A stretch of DNA of 64,000 nt from Pachypanchax playfairii (taxonomy: Eukaryota > Chordata > Actinopteri > Cyprinodontiformes > Aplocheilidae). The DNA is taken from contig SSNP01000137.1 in the NCBI GenBank assembly GCA_006937955.1, positions 1 through 64,000 on the forward strand, read 5' to 3'. The position numbers and the translations under genes are program-made. The notes beneath the pieces were generated by a model. The model saw only the letters and a list, made by a program, of their open reading frames with translations. It did not search any database and was not told where the DNA came from. Positions 53,843 through 64,000 of the stretch are shown here, one piece after another; position 1 is the stretch's first letter, and each line of letters starts with the position of its first letter.

Positions 53843-56399
53843 CCTAGCAGGTGTTGCAGTTTTCCTGATGGCCGCACGGTGGCGGTGTTGGTCCAGGAAT
53901 CAGCCCGTCTTCGTCTTGCCGCTCTCGGTCGGATCCTGCAGCCTCCAGCCGGCAGATAGTGCGGTTTATAAATTTATTTCCAGCGCTTGACATTGATTGA
54001 AATATTAACCCTGCGGCGCTAACAATGTTAATGATTCTCCTACTTTTTTTTGTTATTATGGTAAGACAGCATGTCATTCAGTCCTTTGTGCGCCCTCTCC
54101 CTCACTTTTTCTGCGGATATTGATTTGGTTGCAGGAGCGACTCAGAACCAGGTTTTCTGGCTGTGATGACGGATGATTTGTTAAAGCTTTGAAGCAACAA
54201 AAAGTTTGGAATGCTTCTGTAAGCTGCAGGTGAAACGAACAACTGAACAGCAATTTATACTAAAACAGTCCATGAATACATGTGAAAAAGTACGCAGCAG
54301 TTATTTATCGCAGTTCTTACAGTTATAACTTTTCTGAAATAATTTTCGTTTTGGTTTTTTAATAAAATTGGCGGAGTTTTAATGTAGAAACAGGAATTTT
54401 AATTCATTTATAAACATTAAAATCAAGACAAAACCTGGAAGTTTGTAAATATAAACTTAATAAATAAAATGTTTTTACCAAGTCAAAATATATAATAAAG
54501 ATTTAGTTATTGAGCAACTGACGAGAAAAAACGTGTAATTGATTTAAACAATTTTTATGCCCAAAATCAGACATTTATTGAGTTTTTTTATGTTGATGTT
54601 GGAATTATTAGATGATTAAAACTATAAAAGCGGTTTAGAACCACTTTAAATGTGTGCGTGTGTATTTTACAACTTTTATTTAAAAGCAAAAATAGGAATG
54701 AAATGAAATTGGGTCAGAAATGTCTGCACAAACAAGACGGAACGGATTCCAGCCGCGTTCAGCTGCTAAAATCAGATTCATCACGGTTTAAAATGCGGAG
54801 CGACGTCTGCGCACTCCCCCGGAGCGTCACGCGCAGAGAAAACATCGGGAACAAGAACCTTTGAGAAAAGTTCACCTGTTAAGGGCTTTTAATGCATGTT
54901 CACATTCTATATAGAACATTTTATTTCAGTTTCATACAAACACGTTTTAATAAACATAGTTTATGTTTGAACTCGTGTTTGTTTTGATCTCCGCCTGACC
55001 TGAAAGGGTTTGGCTCAGCTTGAACCCAAGGTTTAGTCCCGGGACGAACCGAGTTTCCAGAGATAAGCCTCATTCTTGGTTTAATGACTCAGAGAAACGT
55101 CTTTATTCAGTGTCTGTGTTTGATTGGTCTGATTCTGGTTCTTTACTCGGTCAAAGGTCACTGGACTCACTTCTCTGAAGCAAGTCGAGTCAAATGAATG
55201 TTATTAAAACAGAAACAGACCGTGGAATAGGAAATATGTCCAATCCCATCCAATCCAAACAGAAATATTAAAAACGTCAAAAAACAGAGTCCCTGAATCT
55301 TAATGCTAGTTTCCGGTTCTCTCTCTGCATTGATTCTAAAGAATTATAAAAGTATACTTGTCTTAATTTTAGTCATTCTAAAAAACCCAAAATTATACAA
55401 ACTAATTATAGAAACCACAATGAAGATCATTATTTGGCTGAATCAAAAAGTACTGTGATCACCAGAACCTTTAAAGTTCCAGAACGTCCTCCTGTTAAGA
55501 TGTTACACCTTAGGAAAACCCTTTTCCAAACTTGTTTTTTTTAAACAAACAAACAAACAAAAACCAAACTAGAGTTAAACTAGAACAACAGGAACTCAAA
55601 TTATCCAAGAAATGTGAGATGTTTGCTGAGATGCAGAACCAACAGAAGAGTTGAGCTCCAACAGTTCTGGAGGAACCCAAGACTCAATGTCAGAGAAGAA
55701 TTCAAGTGTTAGAAAAAAAGAAAGAAAATAATTTTACAGAACAAAACCAAAAACCTAACAGAAGTCCTGTATGTGAGGCTGGTGGACCTGGTTTTAAAAA
55801 CACTTGAGACCAGAATCTTTCTTTCTGTCCAGCAGGTGTCATGTGTTCAACTCAGAGCTCCAGCACATTTCTCTTTTGCTCAGCAGCTTTTTTTTTTATT
55901 CTTCGCTCTGGAACTTATGAGTCCAGTAAGGTGCAGAAGATCCATGTTCTCCAGTCTGATGCTTCGTGTTGTTTGTTCACAGATCACAAATCATCTGATT
56001 TCTCACTGTGTGATTAATTGAAATGAAAATCAACAGTGGAAAGGAAGAAACCGTTTTTTCAGGATGTTCTTCTGTATGGTAGAAGATGAGTCTCTGTAGG
56101 ATCTCACAGTGGTTCCACACCCAAGATCTACCTGCTTTGCTTTATTCTTTGAGGACAGGAGTTTAACTGAGTTGAGAAGGATGCTATTTTTTTGTTTTTA
56201 AAGAAGAACATTGTAAAGTGTGAAAATCAGATCAAAGCATTATTTTGTCTCGGTCTTCTGGGTGGTGATGTTTGAATCAAATCCATCTGATCTTCAGGTT
56301 TGAATTCATCCATCTGTACCTGCTTGTTCCTGCTCAGGGTCATGCGGGAGGCTGGTTTCTATCTCCAGCTGGATTTATGGCCTGGCTGGTACTTTGGAG

Positions 56400-56585
56400 T
56401 TTGCATGTCCATCTCAGTGTTCCTCCATGTTCTCCTCCATGTTCTCCTGCATTCTCCCTCATGTTTCCCTCCTTAATTGTCTCCTTCATACTCCTCTATG
56501 TTCTCCTGCATGCTCCTCCACATTCTCCTTGATGCTTCTTCATGTTCTCCTTCATGCTCCTCTATGTTCTCTTGCATGTGGATTT
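56400..56585 (+). repeat. Imperfect TCCTCCATGTTC minisatellite
   Basis: Diverged copies of a 12 to 18-bp motif of the form CTCCTNCATGNTCCTC. Frames across it give Ser/Pro/Met/Phe repeats. Confidence 0.7.
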
Positions 56586-59079
56586 GAACTCTGGTTTCCT
56601 CTCACAGACCAACAACATGCCCGTGAGGTCTACTGGTGACTCTAAATTGGCTCCAAGAGAGAGACAAAGACAATGTTCTCTCTCTGATGAACTGCAGATC
56701 TGTCCAAGGCGTCCATCACCTCTCACCAATGACTGCTGGAGTTAAGCACCAGCTCCTTGTGACCTTGAACAAGAACCTCCCCAGGAGCTTCATGTGCTGT
56801 TTATCAGAAACTGAGGAACCTGTTTATCACCAGAACTTTGTAAATCTTTTTCAACTGAACAAATGGCTTTAACAGATATTATAAAACAAAAAGACAAATT
56901 AAGAACCAGATGAATGAGTTTCTGAGGAACAGCAAGAAGCTCTTTAACCCTCTAACGCTCAGGAAACTTGCAGGAACTTTGAAGATTGGTCAGGTCAGAG
57001 GTTTTACTTTGTTTTTGTCTTTTTTTGTCTGGATTTCTAACATTGCCTCCTCAGGAATAATAAAAACAAATCACCTGAGAGGTGATCAATAACAATTACC
57101 CACCAACTCAGGCATGTTGGAGAAAACATCAGTGTTTCTGAGAAAAGCAGCAGATGGTGAAAACACGCTCCTCCACATCGCGATCACAAGCTTCAGGATG
57201 TTTCATCTAAACATCAGAGAGATGAAACATCTACAGATGGTTTTGCTGGAGGTCAAAGTTCTCACAAATAAATCCTACAAGCAGATGTTTATTTTCTGAA
57301 TAAATGAAGCAAGTCTACAGATTTATTTATTATTTAAATTAAAACTCAAATCAGTGTTCCAGGTTTAACCAGCTCTTTGTGTCCGGAACAAACTGGATTT
57401 AAAGCCTGTTTTGATTCGGCTGTAAGAGCGAAACAAGTGCTGCAGAATTGAAAAGGGTGGCTCAATGTTTTCATCAAATCCAAGAGCAGCCAGAGAGGCA
57501 GAAAAATCCAAAATGAAATGAAAAGATGAGTGAATGAATGTCTGTAAATGAGTTTGTTTCAGTTTCAGTTTGCTGCAACAGGCTCAAAGGCTCCAGATCC
57601 AATAAAGAATATAAAAAAACAAATATCAATAAATAGAAATAAATAGCCACTTCCTCCTTGAATTGACTGAAAAGGTTATTAAATAAAATGAACCAAATTC
57701 TTTAAAAAGCTCAAACAAAATAAAAACTGAGTCTGTATATTCCAAGAAAATGGAATAAAAGCAGGTTTAACAGGTTCTGTAGGTCTCTGTCAGACTCAGA
57801 TGGATCCTCCGACCTGGACTTTATATATTTGATGGAAAAAAAGAAACGTGAGTAACTGAGTCTGATTTGATATTCCAGGTTCAGACTGGTTTCTGACATT
57901 AGGAGGGATGTTTGTGGATCAGACTGAAGGTTTCTTTTCTTTTGGTTTTGGGGTTTTTTCTGAACAGAGGATATTCTCGACGGCCCCTCCTCCACCTCCA
58001 CCGCCTCCTCGGGTCTGTTTGCATGCTGCACTGTCACAGTCTAACAGACACAAACAGGAATTTACTTCATCACGGCAGCCAGACGGACGCGCAGCAGAAA
58101 ACCGAGCTGAACAGTCTCCGTTCCGTTCACATCCTCCAAAACAGCAACAACAATAAACAACCAGAGGATTCGGTTCAATGAGTGTCATCACGTTCTGCCA
58201 GTAAAATACATCATTTAAAAAACTTTCAAAAACAGAAATTCATTTTGGCTTGGCAAATACTTACACGTGATATTGTCTGTTTTTATTATTTTGCTGCCCT
58301 GTTTTATTCAGAAATTATAATAGTGTCCGAAATAAATGTTTGACACAAGATTTGTCCAAAAACTAGCCTTTTATTGCTGAACACGACGCTCCAGAGAACA
58401 TTCAGACAAACTGTTTTACATCCACCTGAGTGAGGAGATATAAAAGGGTTTATTTGCTGTTAGAACCGCGCGCGGACCGGTGTGACGCTCAGGACACCAT
58501 CGCGTCCGGTCGCGCTGATCATCAATCTATTTATCTATTTATGAGAACAAACGGATGTCTGGTCTGTTCGGCTGGGAGATGTTCTCTAAACGAGGCCTGT
58601 AAAACAACTTTACTTTAAATGAACTGAATTTCTGATAAAAACAACAGATTTTTCTGACTGCAGCGTGAATGTTTCAGAAGGTGAAATACTTCCAGCAGCT
58701 CTGAGGAGGATTTTTTATGTTTTTGATCTATAGGACACATTTTAATAAACATCGCTTGTTTTCCACGCAGACTGGCCGTGAGAGTTTCATACCACCTTAA
58801 ACGTGTTAAAGCAACTGTTGTGCGCGTGCGGATGGACGGCTCGGAGTGCGCGTGCGGACCGGCGGCCTTCTGAAAAGCTCATGTTCTCTGGACTTTGTGC
58901 GTTTGGTCGTCGGAGGGAGACAGAAGAGATTTTCTGTTTGTAAAACGTCTCCTGTAGAACCAGGACTGAGTCAGACCCGAGTGGGCTGCAGGGTCCAGTT
59001 GTGGACCAGCTCTGCACTGTTTTGTCCCCCATTCCTCAGAGAACTGAAATCTGATCAAAATAATACCCTAAAAAATGTA

Positions 59080-59410
59080 ACTGTTTTTATTTTCATTATA
59101 AATTGTTTTATGTGTATAATAAACAGTTTGATTTTATTATAAATAGACTTTTTATGAAAACAGTTTTATTTTTATTATCAACTGATTCATTTTATAATAA
59201 ACAGCTTGATTTTATTATAAACAGATTTTTTATAATAAACAGTTTGATTTTATTATAAACAGTTTTTTTTTAAATAATAAACAGTTTTATTTTATTATAA
59301 ACTGATTTATTTCATAATAAACTGTTTTGGTGTATTATAACTGATTTTTTAAAATAATAAACAGTTTTGTTTTACAATAAACCAATTATTGTTGTTTTTA
59401 TGATAACCTG
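59080..59410 (+). repeat. AT-rich imperfect repeat (TTTATTATAAACAG)
   Basis: Many diverged copies of TTTATTATAAACAGTTT and its near complement AATAAACAGTTTGATTTT, alternating at about 25 to 45-bp spacing. Several copies could pair with each other. Confidence 0.75.
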
Positions 59411-60257
59411 ATTTATTTTCCTGTGAAAATTTGAAGTGCATAACTGATCAAAAATCCGATTCTTGACTCAGTTCCGCGTCCTGTCTCGGTTTGTGTTTAA
59501 CCCCCCCACCAGAATGAAGGTGTGTAGTACACACACCTCCAGGAAGCAGGAGGCTGAAACTCTCTTTACGTCTTCTTGCTGCATATTTCACCAATATTTA
59601 ACACGCGCGTGTTTTCAACAGTTCATGTCTGTGTTTCTGAATATTTCTAAAGAAAGCCCCGATCCCTGCGTGTCCTGACCGTGTCCGTGGCCCCGGACTC
59701 CCTCTCGTGTGTTTATTTTCCTTCCATGTCGGGATGTAAACAGTTTTGTAGACGCCTTAGGGGCAAATATTTGAATCGGAGGAGTATAAATGTGAGGAGC
59801 GGCGGGGATTTGGGTTTACGCATGCACGGTGTACGTTTCCAGCTCCGGTTCTTTGGTTTGGGGGGGTGGGGGTGGATGAAAGTTGAGAGAGGCGAGTATC
59901 TGCGCTGTAAAAAGTTTCCCATCTTGATCATTTCTGACCAAGTGGGAGATTCAGTAGATCTGACTTTCCCTTAAAGCGTTAGAAAAAGCTCCGAAAACAT
60001 TTTTCTACATTTACTCGCAGGTTTTTCATCAGTTGTAATCGGATGACGTCAGAGTCACTGATGTAAAAAAAAAGAAAACACAAGGGACTGAATTAAAAAC
60101 AATAAAAAATAATAAATATTATCTTTAAAAAAAGATAAAAGGCAGATTTTGGGTTTGTCCGGATCACAAAAAGGCTCAACGCGCCGTCAAGTCGTGGAAA
60201 CGGGCACTTTTTGCAGCGTACTCGTCACTGGCGGATGTGTGCGTTTCCCGGTGGATT

Positions 60258-60345
60258 ATGATTGGCTGAGAGTACAGAGGACGACTTAATGTTTAATACT
60301 GATGTTCCCCTGGTTGGCTGAGGACTGGGAAGGTCCAACCAATGT
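60258..60345 (+). promoter_or_regulatory. CCAAT-box cluster upstream of foxg1
   Basis: ATTGG at 60261, GTTGGCTGAGG at about 60312 and CCAAT at 60339-60343 lie 270-350 bp before the start codon, the usual range for NF-Y sites in vertebrate promoters. No clear TATA box. The start of transcription is not fixed. Confidence 0.4.
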
Positions 60346-60613
60346 TTTTCACTTGCTTTAGTGGCTGCGGCTCCCTAATTAATTGCAGCTATCTGTCTCC
60401 TATCGATGTGTGTGTACATGTGTGTTGTGTGTGTTTCCCCTTTTCTCCCCAAACCGAACATGAAATAGTTTGTTGGGCTATACTTTCTTTCTTCCTTTCT
60501 ATCCCCCCTTCCTTCCTTCCCGTCCGGGTTCGCTGGTGGAGGCAGTGAGGACTGAAACCCAGCTGTGTCCGACGCTTCTGTTCGTTGCCGTTTCCCCCCC
60601 TCACTGCTCGGTG

Positions 60614-61915
60614 ATGTTGGACATGGGAGAGCGCAAAGAGGTGAAGATGATTCCCAAATCGTCGTTCAGTATAAACAGTTTGGTGCCCGAGGCCGTGCAA
60701 AGCGACAACAACAACCATCATCACCACCATCAGAACCAGCACCACCACCAGAACCAGCACCGGCCTGGTGGGACGGATGACGGCGAGCAGAAAGCTCCTC
60801 TGTCGGTCACGCAGCCGGATGGAAAAACTGACCCTAAAAGTGACTCCTCGAACCAGGAGAGCTGCCCGGATGAGAAGCAGGAGGAGAAAAAGGACGGGAA
60901 GGACGGGGACGGTGCTGCAGCGGAGAAAGACGGAGAGAAGAAAAGCGGCAAGTACGAAAAACCTCCTTTCAGTTATAACGCTTTGATAATGATGGCCATC
61001 AGGCAAAGTCCGGAGAAGCGACTAACCCTGAACGGAATTTATGAATTTATCATGAAAAACTTTCCGTATTATCGAGAGAACAAGCAGGGCTGGCAGAACT
61101 CCATCCGACACAACCTCAGCCTGAACAAATGCTTTGTGAAGGTTCCTCGGCACTACGACGACCCGGGCAAAGGGAACTACTGGATGCTGGACCCCAGCAG
61201 CGACGACGTCTTTATCGGCGGAACCACCGGAAAACTCCGCCGGCGATCCACCACGTCTCGAGCCAAGCTGGCTTTTAAGCGTGGTGCCCGACTGACCTCC
61301 GGACTGACGTTCATGGACCGAGCCGGCTCGTTGTACTGGCCTATGTCCCCGTTCCTCTCTCTACATCATCCGCGGGCCAGCAGCGCCCTGGGCTACAACG
61401 GGACCTCCTCGGGATATCCAAGTCATCCCATGTCCTACAGCACAATGCTGACCCAGAACATGAGCAACAACCACTCCTCGTTTCCGTCCTCCAACGGGCT
61501 CAGCATGGACCGGCTGGTCGGAGGAGATCTCCCTTACGCAGCGCACCACCTGACGGCGGCGGCCCTGGCGGCCTCGGCGGTGCCCTGCGGCCTTTCGGTG
61601 CCTTGCTCTGGGGCCACTTACTCCTTGAACCCATGCTCAGTGAACCTGTTAGCTGGACAGACGAGTTACTTTTTCCCCCATGTTCCACACCCATCCATGA
61701 CCTCACAGACCGGTGGCGGCGGCTCTTTGCAGGCTGCCCGTGCTTCGGCCTCTAATTCCCCGCAGGCTCCTTCCTCTTCCTCGCTGCCATGTGACACTCT
61801 GAGGCCGGCTCTGTCCGGATCTCTGCCGGCCTTCTCATCGGGACTTTCAGGCGGACTGTCTGACTATTTTACACACCAGAACCAGGGGTCAACCTCCAAC
61901 CCGCTTATACACTAA
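60614..61915 (+). CDS. foxg1: Forkhead box G1 (BF-1), 433 aa, single exon
   Basis: The start MLDMGERKEVKMIPKSSFSI is that of FOXG1, so the ATG at 60614 is chosen over upstream in-frame codons. Residues 34-50 are His/Gln-rich, but far shorter than the long His/Pro tract of mammals. Residues 51-112 are charged and low-complexity. The forkhead DNA-binding domain spans about 113-212 (KPPFSYNALIMMAIRQSPEK, helix 3 NSIRHNLSLNKCFVKVPRHY, GKGNYWMLDPSSDDVFIGG). YWPMSPFLSLHH (about 240-250) is the Groucho/TLE co-repressor region. HLTAAALAASAVPCGLSVPC, SVNLLAGQTSYFFPHVPHPS and the end GGLSDYFTHQNQG are conserved. It is a nuclear transcriptional repressor patterning the telencephalon. Teleosts hold several foxg1 paralogues and I cannot say which one this is. 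Confidence 0.97.
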   Translation: MLDMGERKEVKMIPKSSFSINSLVPEAVQSDNNNHHHHHQNQHHHQNQHRPGGTDDGEQKAPLSVTQPDGKTDPKSDSSNQESCPDEKQEEKKDGKDGDGAAAEKDGEKKSGKYEKPPFSYNALIMMAIRQSPEKRLTLNGIYEFIMKNFPYYRENKQGWQNSIRHNLSLNKCFVKVPRHYDDPGKGNYWMLDPSSDDVFIGGTTGKLRRRSTTSRAKLAFKRGARLTSGLTFMDRAGSLYWPMSPFLSLHHPRASSALGYNGTSSGYPSHPMSYSTMLTQNMSNNHSSFPSSNGLSMDRLVGGDLPYAAHHLTAAALAASAVPCGLSVPCSGATYSLNPCSVNLLAGQTSYFFPHVPHPSMTSQTGGGGSLQAARASASNSPQAPSSSSLPCDTLRPALSGSLPAFSSGLSGGLSDYFTHQNQGSTSNPLIH

Positions 61916-61926
61916 CTTCTCCTGAC

Positions 61927-62009
61927 TCCATCCATCCATCCATCCATCCATCCATCCATCCATCCATCCATCCATCCATCCATCCATCCATCCATCCATC
62001 CATCCATCC
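61927..62009 (+). repeat. (CATC)n microsatellite at the start of the foxg1 3' UTR
   Basis: About 80 bp of nearly pure CCAT tetranucleotides start 12 bp after the stop codon. Confidence 0.97.
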
Positions 62010-63475
62010 CCTGAAGGAGTAAAAATCTTAAAATGATCGGAACATTAAGTTGAACGTTTTTCATGAACATTAACATTGTAAAAATGACAAATGATTATAA
62101 CCCGAACACTGATAGAAAAAGAAGAGAGACTTAAACTGCAAAACAAACAGAGCAGCACTGAGAAACTCACAGAAAGCAGCACTGACATTTCCAGGTATTT
62201 TTTCATATTATTCTTCTGATTGTTTTCTTCTTCTTTTTTTTTTCTCCCCCATCTCCTCCTGCAGTTTTACTTTCTGTGTACATAATGTTTGTTCCTATAA
62301 ATGTCCGGGGTTTGTCTCTGTATAGTGCTGTCAGTCAGTGACGTGCAATGTTCTCTGAGATAAGGAACCGAGAGAATGAAGCAGCTGATGTCTTCTGTTC
62401 TTGTTGGAGGAGGCATTACTTCTTCTTTTGAAAGTAGAATAGCTGTTTCAAATGTTTTGTTCCTAATTTTGAAATTAAGACGATCCATAATAATAATAAC
62501 AATAATAATAATAATTATGATAATATTGATAATATAATTGCCTGCATGTCTTGATGTCATGCGGGTAGAAAAAGAAGCGGAAGAAAGTGATTTTATTTTG
62601 AAGAATTGGATTTTTTCAGTTTTCTTTTGTCCCCAGTGGAGGGTCTTTTTAAAGAGTGGTTCCAGTCCACCCGGACCTGTGAAGGTGATTCTCCATTCAT
62701 TCATTTCCTGGGTTTAAAAACTGATCACGCGCTGTTTAAAGACCAAAGAATCTGTCGGAAGTGAAGTCAGTATTGTGCTGTAAATGTGCTGAAGGAACGG
62801 CGGGCCGGAGCGGGGAGTGCCGCCTCCCTCACTGCAGAAAATACCCTTTCAAACCAGATTTTACTTGCTTCTTTATTTGCAGTAATTCTATCAAAATTTC
62901 CACAAATGTGAGCGGTGCTTTGTGTTGCAGTCTTTTGATTTTTGAAAGTATTTTTTTCAGCGAGTGCTGGAGCTGCTAGAGAAGACAATTTGCCTTATTT
63001 TTGCCTAGTTTTTCTAACTGCCTTTATTAATTTAAATAGATACAGAAATAAGAAGTTTGGGCTGAATTTTCAGCCGGATGTTCTCGTTTGGTGGATGGAG
63101 ATTTTCCGCAGTGAAGCCTTTGATGTAAACGCCGGTTTTAAAAAAAAATAAAACACGGACGTTCACGCTTCTTCTTCTTTGTACAATTAGTAAAAATGAA
63201 AACATGCAGAAAATACGTCTTGTAATCTGATTTTATTTTTCTTTTAGAAAAGGAGGAACAATGTAAAAAATAAAAAACATTTGTTTAACAAAAGAAGATA
63301 TGCCTCATTATCTAATAGGCTCTTTGGAATGAATGTCTTTTAATTGTTGCCTCTAAAAGAATTTTTTCATGGTTGTGATACTATTGTGGTCTTATTCTTA
63401 TTCCCGTGTTTGTCGCCTACAAAAGCTAAAAAAAGAAAAAAATGTTTTAATCCTAAAAAAGTACAAATAAAAGAC
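62010..63475 (+). other. foxg1: foxg1 3' UTR
   Basis: AT-rich, no ORF. An AAT-rich stretch lies at 62485-62545. The block TTGCCTCTAAAAGAATTTTT to GTTTGTCGCCTACAAAAGC (63349-63426) stands out as complex sequence close to the probable end. A polyadenylation signal AATAAA lies at 63466-63471, with an earlier candidate near 63148. Confidence 0.6.
63466..63471 (+). terminator. foxg1: Probable foxg1 polyadenylation signal
   Basis: AATAAA in a setting of A-rich DNA, followed within 50 bp by a T/G-rich stretch (CAGTCCTTTTGTCTCTTT). Confidence 0.5.
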
Positions 63476-63479
63476 TAGG

Positions 63480-64000
63480 TTACATTCATAACAAACGTCA
63501 GTCCTTTTGTCTCTTTATTCCCGCTCTTCTTAATGTTTGATGTTTTTTTAGAGATGTGAATTTCACCTTGTGTTTTTACAACTGACGCAGATTGACGCGC
63601 CTTTGTTTGGATTTTTAATTCCGGTTCCGTGAGTTGAAAGCGCGTCGTGAGACGGTGGAAGGACAGGGTTTCTGTCCGGTGTTAGGTTACCGGCAGGGAT
63701 GGAGCCTCGGTCAGAGCATGAAGCGGTGCGGGCCTGCGGTGAGGAGCGTCTTTACTCCAATCTCTGCACGCTCCTCAAATTTAGCGCACTTTGCGCTGAT
63801 TCTTCGGGTCTGAGTAGGTGATCGGGACTCAATATGATCCATGCTTTTGAGAGGGTTCTGATTGCTCGGAGCTCGTGCGCGATCTGTGACATGTGTGTGG
63901 ATTTGGACATGTCTCCTCGTTTGGTTCTTATTTCTGTTTATCCAGAGAAACAGCAGAAACAGGCCTTAGAACTTAAAGCGTGTCCCCAGAGTGCGCGCGT
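63480..64000. other. Downstream of foxg1, no feature seen
   Basis: GC content rises from about 63590, with several CpG and GCGC motifs, but no open frame or repeat is supported before the window ends. Confidence 0.5.

Larger units (their letters stand above)
53843..60257. other. Long gene-free region upstream of foxg1
   Basis: About 6.4 kb without a convincing exon and with almost no transposons, in sharp contrast to the preceding 40 kb. Only local repeats are seen (56400-56585, 59080-59410). GC-rich islands near 54760-54850 and 58440-58520 have no ORF of note. Such repeat-poor DNA next to a developmental regulator often holds enhancers, but I cannot identify any by eye. Confidence 0.5.

Noticed and set aside
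60389..61006. 205-residue minus-strand frame over the foxg1 start
   Set aside because: Shadow of the GC-rich foxg1 coding sequence, with no homology or splice support.

Overview
The window is vertebrate nuclear DNA, almost certainly from a teleost fish. It has long introns with canonical GT/AG borders, a single-exon forkhead gene whose protein reads as FOXG1, an intron-rich gene that reads as INTS15 (C7orf26), and the usual fish repeats: tRNA-headed SINEs, L2/CR1-type LINEs, a Tx1-like LINE, Tc1 elements with about 200-bp inverted repeats, and hAT and Harbinger remnants. No prokaryotic features and no CRISPR array are present. Two runs of N (26463-26472 and 35285) mark assembly joins.

Layout. 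From 152 to 10542 (minus strand) lies an 18-exon gene for a HECT-type E3 ubiquitin ligase-like protein. It carries two small zinc fingers with identical C-x2-C-x11-H-x3-C spacing. Its catalytic cysteine region is intact, but one HECT exon has an in-frame TAA and one exon junction is out of phase. From 11149 to 22910 is a repeat zone: CpG-rich palindromes, a Tx1-like LINE lacking its 3' end, a 2.6-kb array of a 69-bp minisatellite that switches orientation, gypsy-type LTR sequence with a 42-bp minisatellite, L2 and I/Nimb-like LINE pieces, and GC-rich minisatellites. From 22.9 to 26.6 kb are DNA-transposon remnants, including a THAP-containing element with long inverted repeats. From 27207 to 30839 (plus strand) is ints15, with seven exons visible and the terminal coding exon not found.

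From 31 to 53 kb is a second dense transposon zone. It holds a THAP remnant beside a small membrane/coiled-coil ORF, an internally deleted LINE, a Harbinger remnant, two near-identical LINE blocks in tandem, an orphan LINE ORF1, two 1602-bp Tc1 elements (one with an intact transposase), a decayed Tc1 split by a hAT-like element, and a full-length but dead L2 LINE interrupted by two other LINEs. From 53.7 kb to the end is repeat-poor DNA with one gene, foxg1 (60614-61915), and its long 3' UTR.

The three host genes show no sign of working together. The ligase gene would act in ubiquitin transfer, ints15 in the Integrator complex at RNA polymerase II transcripts, and foxg1 as a forebrain transcriptional repressor. 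The most unusual items are the HECT plus twin-zinc-finger gene with its lesions, the THAP/membrane/coiled-coil ORF, the hairpin-bearing 69-bp array, and the nested transposon strata.
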